Below are positions 52,009 through 60,483 of a DNA stretch of 64,000 nucleotides, in pieces. Numbering within the stretch: the first letter of the stretch is position 1; each line of letters starts with the position of its first letter. The notes under the pieces were generated by a model. It had not been told where the DNA came from, did no database searches, and saw only the letters and a list, made by a program, of their open reading frames with translations. This DNA comes from Leidyana gryllorum EB-2025a (lineage: Eukaryota > Apicomplexa): positions 1,550,001 to 1,614,000 of the forward strand of contig JBLWGC010000230.1 in NCBI GenBank assembly GCA_048772705.1, read 5' to 3'. A program made the position numbers and the translations under genes.

Positions 52009-54708
52009 ATGTTGAACCGTCCAACGTTTCGTTCAGACTATCGGCCAGCTTCCTTTGCTGTCTCGAACGCTGACTTGTTGATAGACTTGGATCCATATGT
52101 CATTCAAGTCAAGGCTGATTTAAAGGTGGTGCGTCAGGACCCCTCAGTGTCAGTATTGACGCTGGAGGGGTCGTCAAATCTGAGGCTCGACAGTGTGAGC
52201 ATTAATGGTGTTGCATTAGATATGGTTCATGATCATGTCTGGCTCGAAGCGGGGGCGGTTCACATTGCTTTGCCCGATATGGGGGCAACAGAGCATTTTA
52301 ATGTCTCTTTACGGCAGCGTATTTTGAGGCCACGTTGGGACGGGGAGGTATTGGTGTTGGGTAGTGGTGGGGTGACCGAGATGTCGCTATGGACGCCGCC
52401 GCGGCCCGATATCCGCACGACATTTACTGTGGTGATGAGAGGAGATGTTGAGGACTTTCCGGTGTTACTTGCCGGAGGCAACTGTGTGCACCATGAAGAG
52501 TACCGAGACGGTCAGCACAGTGCAACATTCGTGGATCCCTGTCCGAAAAGTTGTTTTCAGCTGGCTGTGTGTGCGGGTCGACTGGGGGTGGTGTCGAGAT
52601 CCCATCGAACGCGGACCAACAAGGACATTGTCATTGAGGTATATACAGTGCCTCGCTATCTGTCGCTGGTGGAATGGGCATTGGATGGATTGGTGAAGGC
52701 TGTAAAGTTTGACGAAGACTATTACGGGTTCACGTATGATCTTCGAGCGTTCAAGATGGTGGGCTTACGTGGGTGGTCCGAGCGGGTCGGTAAAGTGTGC
52801 TGGGACAGCCATTCTCTGTGTGTGTGTGATCTCGCTACCATTGGTGTGGATCCAAGTGTGAGCACTGACGCTGATTATCGCAGAAGTCTGGAGGTGGTTG
52901 CACATGCGTACTTCCACACGTGGACCGGTTGTCGAGTTGGAATTCGAGATTGGTTCCAGCTTGGACTCATGGAGGGTTTGACAATATACAGATTGCATGA
53001 GTTTATGGCGGTGTATTATGAGCCGTGTACAGTCCGTATTCGTGTTGCAGATCGGCTAAAAGAGTTTCAGTTTACAGAGGATGCGGGCCCAAATTCTCGT
53101 GCTCTGCAGCCGGAGAGGTTCGAGGAGATGAGTAATCTGCACAATTGGACTAACACCTATAAGGCTGCTGAAGTGATAGGGATGTATAGAAGTTTGGTGG
53201 GATCGATTGGGTTTCAAGAGGGATTGAGGCAGTTTTTCTTAACGTATCAAGGACAAGCGGTGACTTTTGACGACTTTCATGAATGCATGGCAAGCCAGTA
53301 TAAGGGCCAAGCAGACCAACTCAAGCTTTGGTATCAGCAGCGGCGGACTCCGCGGATTGAAGTACTTCGACGCAGTTACCACGCCAAAAAGTCTGAGTAT
53401 TGGGTAACCATCCGGCAGTGTGTCATGCCCGACGCCAACTCGTCCAATAGCGGGTCTGCACAGCCCCTGTTACTCCCCATCGTGTGTGGATTGGTCAGCA
53501 AATCGCGGGGAGAGGATCTGGTGGGCGACGTCTGCCTGATATTGGACACTTGGCAGAAGACCTTTTGCATCCCCAACGTCCACGAAGACTGTGTGCTGTC
53601 GCTTCTGAGACGATTCTCAGCACCAGTGGTGTTGGAAGACTTTCTGGACGCCGGGGATTTGTTGAATCTCGTTCAACACGATACAGACGAGTACAACAGA
53701 TGTGAAAGTGGGCGTATACTGATGAGAAAGGAGCTAATGCGACGATTAGCTTCGCCTCCAGCTCGCAAAGGAACATTGCCACCTCGTCTCCAAAAAGCTG
53801 TCAGAAGCATTCTGGATGTCGCACAAAGCCCCGAGGGATATGCAATGGCTTCCCAGTGTTTGACACTACCCTCCATCAACCACGTCTGTAACACCTTCGC
53901 GGGCCAAGACCCGTATCAATTGGCGTTGATCACTTATGACTTGATGCGGTCCATACACAAAGTCTTTCACAAGGAACTGACTGATCTGTACGAGAAACTG
54001 TCTGCTGAAATCAGAGAGGACGAGCTCTCGAGCGAGGTGTACAACACCTCTATAGCTGCCGTCAACAGACGTACGTTGTGGGGAGTTGTACTGAGACTGT
54101 TGACCATTACTGATGATCTGCGATGTGTGGAGCATTACGTCCAGGAATCCTATTTTAATCGAAAGTCATTCACTGAGAAAAGTTATGCCGCTCGCATAGC
54201 CGCTGGGATTCATGATTGCAGAGTGCGCAAATATATCCTGACCGACTATCACAAACTCTGCCGACCGTTCGATGATCTCAAACTTGACACTTGGTTCGCT
54301 GTCCAGGCCTCTGCTTTCAATCCGTATACGGCAGAGCGGGTCGTCAAGCTCGCTCACCATCCCCAATATAAGGACAGTCAAGTCGCCCATCGTATCGGCG
54401 CTTTGGTGGATCCCTTCGTGTCCAACCTCATCGGTCTCCTCCATCCAACCGATGAGGGGTTGATATGGGCTGCTGCTGCCATCAAGCGCGCAGATACCTT
54501 CCACCCACTTTTAGCCGCGTCCGCCGCCCGCTATCTCACCGCCTTCAGCAGGTAAGCCCCCAAAAGGCGCCAACCACGCCTCTTCCTCTCCAGCTTTGAT
54601 GCCGCTACCGCTGATCGAATGCGTTCCGCTTGCGGCCGGATTCTTGACGGCGGCAAATGCAGTATTGGACTCAGAGAGATCCTGGAACCCGCAGTGTTGA
54701 GGTATTAA
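52009..54708 (+). CDS. M1 aminopeptidase-like pseudoenzyme (tandem paralogue)
   Basis: Two exons, 52009-54551 and 54594-54708, encode about 885 residues, aligned along its full length with the upstream copy and sharing the same last-intron position and phase. The zinc ligands remain: HAYFH, and Glu 18 residues on in MEGLTIYRLHEF. But the catalytic Glu of HExxH is Ala (HAYFH), and the GAMEN exopeptidase motif is replaced (WSERVGKVCWDS). A zinc-bound but peptidase-dead protein is the simplest reading. The frame is open over 885 codons and the C-terminal domain (MRSACGRILDGGKCSIGLRE) is well kept, so it is probably a functional non-enzyme, for example a peptide-binding or heteromeric partner. 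It was a tandem duplication. Its stop codon overlaps that of RRP42 on the other strand. Confidence 0.93.
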
Positions 54709-55934
54709 GCCACTGCTGTAGCGCCCGTGCGTTCCCGAACGAGTCCTTGATCGATGGCTGAGAACAATTGGCGCCCAATAGTTCTCATTCGCGGCATCAA
54801 TGAAGTCAGAAGTGACAGTGTCACTGGAGCTCCCCCGTGTTTACGAAGTCCGCTGACGCTTCCGTCTCTGCTAATCAAAGCGCTGATAGTGCTGTCCACC
54901 GACAGACTCTCGTCGTGGGTCAAATCTGATACAGAGTAGCCTTCAACTTGACCCATCGAAAGAACTATAGGTATGTCTTCGACACACACAAACGGCTTCG
55001 CTTTGGGACCGATTCGAGAATCAACTTGAAAATCAATCTGCTTCACCAATGATAGCACTTGGGGATCAAACAAACCAGACTCTTTCTGCTGCCCATCACC
55101 GATGGCTGGCGAGTCCTCCACAAATGCGTCCAACCCTTCCTCTTCAATGCCCTCACCTCCGGTTTCCAGCACCACCTTGAGAGCTGGCAACCTGTAAAGC
55201 CGAGCTGGATGTGGAACAAACAGCCTCGTTGGGCCTACCGAGTGACTTTGAGAGCTGCTGCCACGGCGCAGGATGCGAGATCGACAATTGATCCGCCGAG
55301 TGACATGACCTGTGGAAGGGTGTCATTTCACGGCTCGCACGTGTGCGTCTGTCTCCCTCACCATGATATCCACACACACGCGCCAGGCGAAACGTTTGCT
55401 GATCACACAGAGTTCTTCGCGGGGTATGAAACTGGAGTTTAGGGGACCGGCCAGCAATGTATGGCCCAGTCGTTGTGCGAAAGCCGCGGAATCGTCGTTC
55501 ATCAATGCCAACCGGGCGTCTGCTGCCATCGCAGAGGCGCTGGAAAGAGGTACTAGTTGTGGCGGCAGTAGCTGGAAGACTTACAAATCGACCGATACAT
55601 ATATCTTCCCTTCGTTGGGGGCGTCCATACTGGGAGTCATCAAGTCAGCCTGCAGAAAGGGAAGAAGATGAGCGGTGTGCGGTCGGTCAGTGGGATTACT
55701 GACTGTGATTGAGCAGATGACGTCTCCTTCTTCATTACGAACGCGGGCAGAACCCAAAGCGGTGGGTATTACATCAGTTTGAAGGGTGATAGGTCGGAAT
55801 TCCTCCCGTCTTCGGCCATCGACTCGACAATCGTCCACAACGCCTTGACGGATGAAGGATTTCTCCGCAGCTGAGATTCCGGTTAGCTGGGCAACCTCAG
55901 TTGTAGTGGCATCAGGAGTAACTGCGTCCGTCAT
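54705..55934 (-). CDS. RRP42: Exosome complex RNase PH-like subunit RRP42 (EXOSC7)
   Basis: Five exons, 55704-55934, 55585-55649, 55362-55539, 55239-55309 and 54705-55191, with introns of 54, 45, 52 and 47 nt, give about 343 residues. The N-terminal family signature is AAEKSFIRQGVVDDCRVDGR followed by EFRPITLQTDVI and GSARV. Downstream blocks ICSITADLMTPSMDAPNEGK (after removing a 54-nt in-frame intron) and MSLGGSIVDLASCAVAAALK match RRP42 of the six-membered ring. This ring is catalytically inert in eukaryotes and threads RNA to the hydrolytic subunits in nucleus and cytosol. The last exon includes an inserted acidic segment (EGIEEEGLDAFVEDS). Its stop overlaps that of the convergent M1 pseudoenzyme. 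Confidence 0.9.
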
Positions 55935-55985
55935 CTCTCACTGAAAAAAGAGGTTTTGAGGTTTTTGCCCAATCGAAAATGATGT

Positions 55986-56708
55986 TCAAGCTCGCTTTGC
56001 CATATGTCTGCCCCCGAAAGCGTCATGGGTGGTAAGGGGAAGGACCTTCTTCTTCCGTCCCCGTATGCAGCACGCACCTAGACCAAATATAACAGCCAGT
56101 CCCGCTCCTGCAGCACCAATTGGACCCATTTTGGTTGACCACCTCGTCATTCCGTCTGGGGTGAGAGGTTTGTCATCCCCGGCATAATTCTCAACGGGGA
56201 CGGCGTCACCCACAGCCTCATTCACATCGAGATCAACAGGCGACTTGTATATCTCTCCCCGCTTGTTGTTGATGCTTTCTTCATCTCGATAGGAACGGGA
56301 TCGACGGGGTGGTGATGGTTTACGGTAGTCCTCCTGTCTTTTGCGAGGTCTACGGTTCCGACGTTGAGCAGAGTACTCGCTATCGTCTTCCTCGCCAGCG
56401 ACAGGGGGTAGCTCATCAACGCCGTCATCACGAATAGGTGGTTGGAAATTCTGCTCATCTTCGTCTTCTTGAAAACCATTGTTGTTGCTCAATCGACGGC
56501 CATCTTCTTCTTCTTCTCCTCCATCTCCGTCTCCCGCTGCTTGCTCGGCATCGGGGTTGGCCACCAAGAGACCGTACTTGAGAGGTCTTGTGACCACACG
56601 GCGTCCAGGCTGTACAAAGTCGTCATTTTCAATTGAGCTCTCGTCGAAGGGGCTGCCGACGGCGACCCCCACCAACAACAAAACTCCGAACACCTGGAAC
56701 CAACGCAT
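55986..56708 (-). CDS. Single-pass membrane protein with acidic, low-complexity ectodomain
   Basis: 240 residues in one exon. A cleavable signal peptide (MRWFQVFGVLLLVGVAVGSP) is followed by an acidic Glu/Asp-rich region, a basic patch (NRRPRKRQEDYRKP), and near residue 195-215 a Gly/Ala-rich transmembrane helix (IGAAGAGLAVIFGLGACC) with a short basic tail (IRGRKKK). This is a type I topology with the tail in the cytosol. No family was recognised; the composition suggests a cell-surface or vesicle protein. It starts 55 bp from the divergent gene at 56763. Confidence 0.7.
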   Translation of the reverse strand: MRWFQVFGVLLLVGVAVGSPFDESSIENDDFVQPGRRVVTRPLKYGLLVANPDAEQAAGDGDGGEEEEDGRRLSNNNGFQEDEDEQNFQPPIRDDGVDELPPVAGEEDDSEYSAQRRNRRPRKRQEDYRKPSPPRRSRSYRDEESINNKRGEIYKSPVDLDVNEAVGDAVPVENYAGDDKPLTPDGMTRWSTKMGPIGAAGAGLAVIFGLGACCIRGRKKKVLPLTTHDAFGGRHMAKRA

Positions 56709-56762
56709 ATTATTCCGATATTACACCCTTTCTTTGAGAAATCCCATGGTGCACACACAATA

Positions 56763-57863
56763 ATGGCTGATACCTTGTTTGCAGCATCGCTGCTAAATGT
56801 GCGGGAACAGCTTCGAATTGCCAAAGAGAGATCATTTCTGAGAGTCAGCACTGCCTTTCACAAAGATAGAGACCCCTACTTTGAACGTTTACGCGATATA
56901 GGCCAATCATCCCTGGAGGCTGCCGTGGTGACAGTTGTGGAAAGCACTGATCAGATCATCAAACAAGAGCCCTCAACACTCATAAATGAACTGTGGCCCT
57001 TGTTGGGCATCATAGGCCAGGATCCCACTCTGCTAGTGTCTTTCATCAGCGAGGCTACCAACCCAAACTGTTTAGAACAGGCCTTTGATTTGATCGCACT
57101 TGAGCTCTACCTCGACCAACCATCCTCGCAGATCGATTTAGCCATCAGTATGTACAAGAAGAGAGTGTGTACTGCAGCAGAGAAGGTTCAAATCGTTCTG
57201 GCGGTTTTTGGGGAGTTGAGTGATATCCTCGAAGCCCTACTCCGTACTGCTCCCAAGTTCGAAGGCGACAATTCCGATAAGCAGATGGTGGAATCAGCAG
57301 CCGCCTTCTGTACGTCTCTCTTAAATTCACTGTTCGCAGTCTTGCTGGAGGCCAGTCGGTTGGCGGTGACCAAAGGATTGTCCTCACACACTGAACGACG
57401 GGTGCATGAATTAGCACGCCAATTGTACTGTGGTCCGATCCATCTTGGAGTCAAACTGGATAAACTGGCGCAAGAGAATCGAATGGACATTATCGGAGAC
57501 GCGTTAAAGCTGTTGATAGATCGAATGCCCGAAATCGAGGAGTCAGAGCAAATGTTACTCAAACGGCGTCTCGAGTGGTTAGCGCAGCGACCAGAGTCAG
57601 CGCGATATCAGCCAATGCTGAGGTCGGCCATTAGCGTGATGGAGTATCAGATCAAGGAGCGCATGAAGATCCACAACATTCTGAGCACTGATCTGAGCAG
57701 CACACACGGGCACTACAAACAGTTCCAGAGAATGCACTGGCCTCTGTTCCAATTCTCCAAGTTCACGGGGAGTCTGTTGGATACAAAAAAAATGATTCGC
57801 TCCCGTTCAAAAAATGCCCAAACGCCCACCTCTCACCACCAGCAAGACAGAGAAGGCTCATAA
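56763..57863 (+). CDS. Helical protein of unknown function overlapping DDX47
   Basis: 366 residues in one exon. Nearly all of it is predicted helical, with Leu/Ile/Val heptad-like spacing (LINELWPLLGIIGQDPTLLV; LEALLRTAPKFEG; IMEYQ-type helices near residue 300). It has no catalytic motif and no membrane segment. I do not recognise the family; tethering or solenoid proteins look similar in composition. Its last 50 bp (57814-57863) overlap the DDX47 start in another frame. Confidence 0.65.
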   Translation: MADTLFAASLLNVREQLRIAKERSFLRVSTAFHKDRDPYFERLRDIGQSSLEAAVVTVVESTDQIIKQEPSTLINELWPLLGIIGQDPTLLVSFISEATNPNCLEQAFDLIALELYLDQPSSQIDLAISMYKKRVCTAAEKVQIVLAVFGELSDILEALLRTAPKFEGDNSDKQMVESAAAFCTSLLNSLFAVLLEASRLAVTKGLSSHTERRVHELARQLYCGPIHLGVKLDKLAQENRMDIIGDALKLLIDRMPEIEESEQMLLKRRLEWLAQRPESARYQPMLRSAISVMEYQIKERMKIHNILSTDLSSTHGHYKQFQRMHWPLFQFSKFTGSLLDTKKMIRSRSKNAQTPTSHHQQDREGS

Positions 57864-59223
57864 GAGAGCCAAGGTGGTTAATAAATCGGAGCCATCGGCG
57901 GTTTTGGGACAAGAGAGTGAACCCCCGGCTGAAGAGAACGATGAAGTTCGTTCGACCGACGACGGGAGTGTTGAGGGGGCGAAGAAGAAAGTGACATTTG
58001 GAGAATTGGGTCTTCATCCAGAGTTGGTGAAAGTATGTGAGATGAGAAAATGGTCTCATGCGAGCCCAATTCAAGCTGCGGCTATTCCTCCAGCTTTGGA
58101 AGGCAAAGATTTGATTGGTTTGGCTGTGACTGGGAGTGGTAAAACTGGAGCTTTCGTCTTACCGATTCTGGATCACATGCTTCGGGGTCGAACTCATCCG
58201 TTTTATGCGCTCTGTGTCACGCCAACTCGAGAGTTGGCCCATCAAATAGCTCAACAGTTCAATTTGTTCGGAGGTTCCTTTGCACTGAAGGTGATCACGC
58301 TGATGGGAGGTGGGAACCACACCGCTGAAGTGAAGTTATTGGCAAATGAGCCGCAAGTGATTGTGGCCACACCCGGTCGATTGGTGGATCACATAAGTAA
58401 CACCCAGGGATTTACACTGTCAAATCTCAAGTTTTTGGTATTGGACGAAGCGGACAAACTATTGAATCTCGACTTTGAGGAGGAAATCAAATTGATTGTC
58501 AAAGCGAGTTCCACTTCACGCCAGACATTCCTCTTTTCGGCCACCATGACTCACCAAATTAGCAAACTCCAGAAGCTCTCATTGCAGAATCCCGTCAAAG
58601 TCAGTGTTGATGACAAGACTTCGACAGCCGAGAATCTGACACAATATATGGCACTCGTGCCACCGGCTGACAAGTTTGCCTATACAGCCACTCTCGCTTT
58701 CAGACTCAAGACTTACAGAATGATCATATTCTGTAACACCTGCAAAATCGCCAACGTACTCTGTGCCTTCCTCAAGAGAGTCGGACTCGGCAGTGTTTGT
58801 CTCAGCGGAGATATGCGTCAGCAGTTCCGACTCGGAGCGATCCGTCAGTTCACCAAGAACGACAAGAACATATTAGTGACCACTGAAGTGGGAAGTCGAG
58901 GTCTCGATCTACCCGATGTTGATTACGTTATCAACTTTGACGTCCCCGCAAACTACAAAGACTATATTCACCGCGTCGGACGAACTGCCAGAGGCACCAA
59001 TAAAGGCATTTCGTACACTCTCGTCAACCAATATGATGTTGCGGATCTCGTCAAAATCGAGACCAAAACCAAGAAACCCATGCTACCCTTCACTGAGATA
59101 AAACCCGGACAATATGGAAACATCAATTACGCCGAACACAAAGCCGCTGCCGAGAAAGAATACGAAGAAGCCGTCAAAAAGAAGATCTTCCGCAAGAAAC
59201 ACGGCTCCAAAGATAAAAAGTAG
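57814..59223 (+). CDS. DDX47: DEAD-box RNA helicase DDX47/Rrp3
   Basis: Intronless, 469 residues. The helicase motifs in order are the Q motif ASPIQAAAIPPAL, motif I AVTGSGKTGAF, Ia PTREL, Ib TPGRL, II LDEADKLL, III SAT, and in the second RecA lobe GSRGLD and HRVGRTARG. The text following motif II (DEADKLLNLDFEEEI) is typical for the DDX47/Rrp3 subgroup, which works in the nucleolus in 18S rRNA processing. In motif I, AVTGSGKT replaces the more common AETGSGKT. The N-terminus is basic and disordered, the C-terminus Lys-rich (KKKIFRKKHGSKDKK), as expected of a nucleolar protein. The start ATG lies inside the 3' end of the preceding gene. Confidence 0.9.
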   Translation: MPKRPPLTTSKTEKAHKRAKVVNKSEPSAVLGQESEPPAEENDEVRSTDDGSVEGAKKKVTFGELGLHPELVKVCEMRKWSHASPIQAAAIPPALEGKDLIGLAVTGSGKTGAFVLPILDHMLRGRTHPFYALCVTPTRELAHQIAQQFNLFGGSFALKVITLMGGGNHTAEVKLLANEPQVIVATPGRLVDHISNTQGFTLSNLKFLVLDEADKLLNLDFEEEIKLIVKASSTSRQTFLFSATMTHQISKLQKLSLQNPVKVSVDDKTSTAENLTQYMALVPPADKFAYTATLAFRLKTYRMIIFCNTCKIANVLCAFLKRVGLGSVCLSGDMRQQFRLGAIRQFTKNDKNILVTTEVGSRGLDLPDVDYVINFDVPANYKDYIHRVGRTARGTNKGISYTLVNQYDVADLVKIETKTKKPMLPFTEIKPGQYGNINYAEHKAAAEKEYEEAVKKKIFRKKHGSKDKK

Positions 59224-59556
59224 TCACGAGACACCTCTGCTGCCGGTCCAACAAGAGATGCGACACTCTCAGCCGGTCCAAGAAGAGATGCTCTCTTTTG
59301 TTCAATGATGCGTGCGTACTCATAAAACCACTTCTCTCTATCCATTAACACCTCGAGTCGGCACTCAGCCCCCATTGAGTATTGAGTAGTACCCAGTCTC
59401 CCCCGCCCCTTCAAACCTTAGCCCTTTAGTGGGTGGCCCCACGCCCGCCGTGTCGCCACAGTGTGATGGCCGAAATTTGACTATGGGGAATGCGTGTCAC
59501 GGGTGGTGTGGAAAAGCGCCAGTGCACCACTGGATGGCCGACGTATGTTCAAATAG
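59224..59556. other. Intergenic / 5' end of the methyltransferase gene
   Basis: 333 bp after the DDX47 stop. It probably holds the first coding exon or leader of the methyltransferase gene, since no ATG precedes the coding block that starts at 59557. No exon could be fixed. Confidence 0.4.
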
Positions 59557-60460
59557 CAACTGGATGTGCTGCGCGAGCCGCTTGTGGGTACAGACTTGAA
59601 GGTGGAGAGGGCAATTTCTGGTGGCAGGGAGACGGATGACGAGTTTTTTGGGGCCATGAGGAAGAGCCTGGCCTACTGGGCGGAGCAGTCGGTCGATGAC
59701 GACGGAATTATGGGTGGCTACGGCCATCTCGGGTAAGTCTCGATGAGTTGCTGCTGGAGAGAGGCTAACATTCCCGGATTCAGAACGCTGGACGTCCGAG
59801 ACTCGTTGGCATTCTGGCGCAACTTGAAGGATAAGATAAAGTTGCCACCCAAGGCGTCAATACATTTGGCCGAGTTGGGCGGGGGGAATGGCCGTGTGAC
59901 TCTGAACGTCACAAGTCATATCGCCGCAAAAGTGAGTATCCAACGAGTCTGCCCTCTCATTGTTGGATCATCCTCAGATTAGTTTCTACGAACCGGTGGA
60001 GAAAATGCGACTGGTGGCGGAAGAGAGAGTAAAGAAGGCAAAGATCGAAGGCGTTAGCTTCTTCAACTCTACCCTTCAGGACTTCCGGCCTCCTCAGGAC
60101 ACCTTTGATGTCATTTGGATCCAATGGGTGAGTGAGAGCATCCGGATCAACTTGAACTCTATTCCACTTTGGCAGTGTACATTGTATGCGACTGACGAGG
60201 AGTTTGTTGATTTACTGCAACGCTGCAAGGCTGGGCTACGATCCTCTGCTGAGGGAGGAGAGGGAGTCATTGTGCTGAAAGAGAACACAATTTTGGAGGG
60301 AACAGAAGACGAAATTGACGACAGTGATGAGAGTGTCATACGAACAGCAAAGAAGACAGAGAGCCTCATTGAGCGAGCGGGTTTACGGACAATTCTGAAG
60401 CAGAGGCAACGAAACTGGCCAAGTGATGTATACCCGGTGACGACGTATGCTTTGACTTGA
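59557..60460 (+). CDS. NTMT1: Alpha-N-terminal protein methyltransferase NTMT1-like (5' end unresolved)
   Basis: Coding blocks 59557-59732, 59784-59931, 59978-60127 and 60176-60460 are joined by introns of 51, 46 and 48 nt. The text MGGYGHLG, then ELGGGNGRVTLNVTSH (S-adenosylmethionine motif I), FYEPVEKMRL, FDVIWIQW and EGVIVLKENT is the NTMT1/Tae1 family, which methylates the N-terminus of proteins starting X-Pro-Lys, including RCC1 in animals. The 48-nt intron is in frame and stop-free. The first in-frame ATG in this block is at 59656, but conserved-looking text (ETDDEFFG) precedes it, so a start in an upstream exon is more likely. It ends 23 bp before the next ATG. Confidence 0.82.
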
Positions 60461-60483
60461 TATAAACTTTTTGGTGTGTATAT

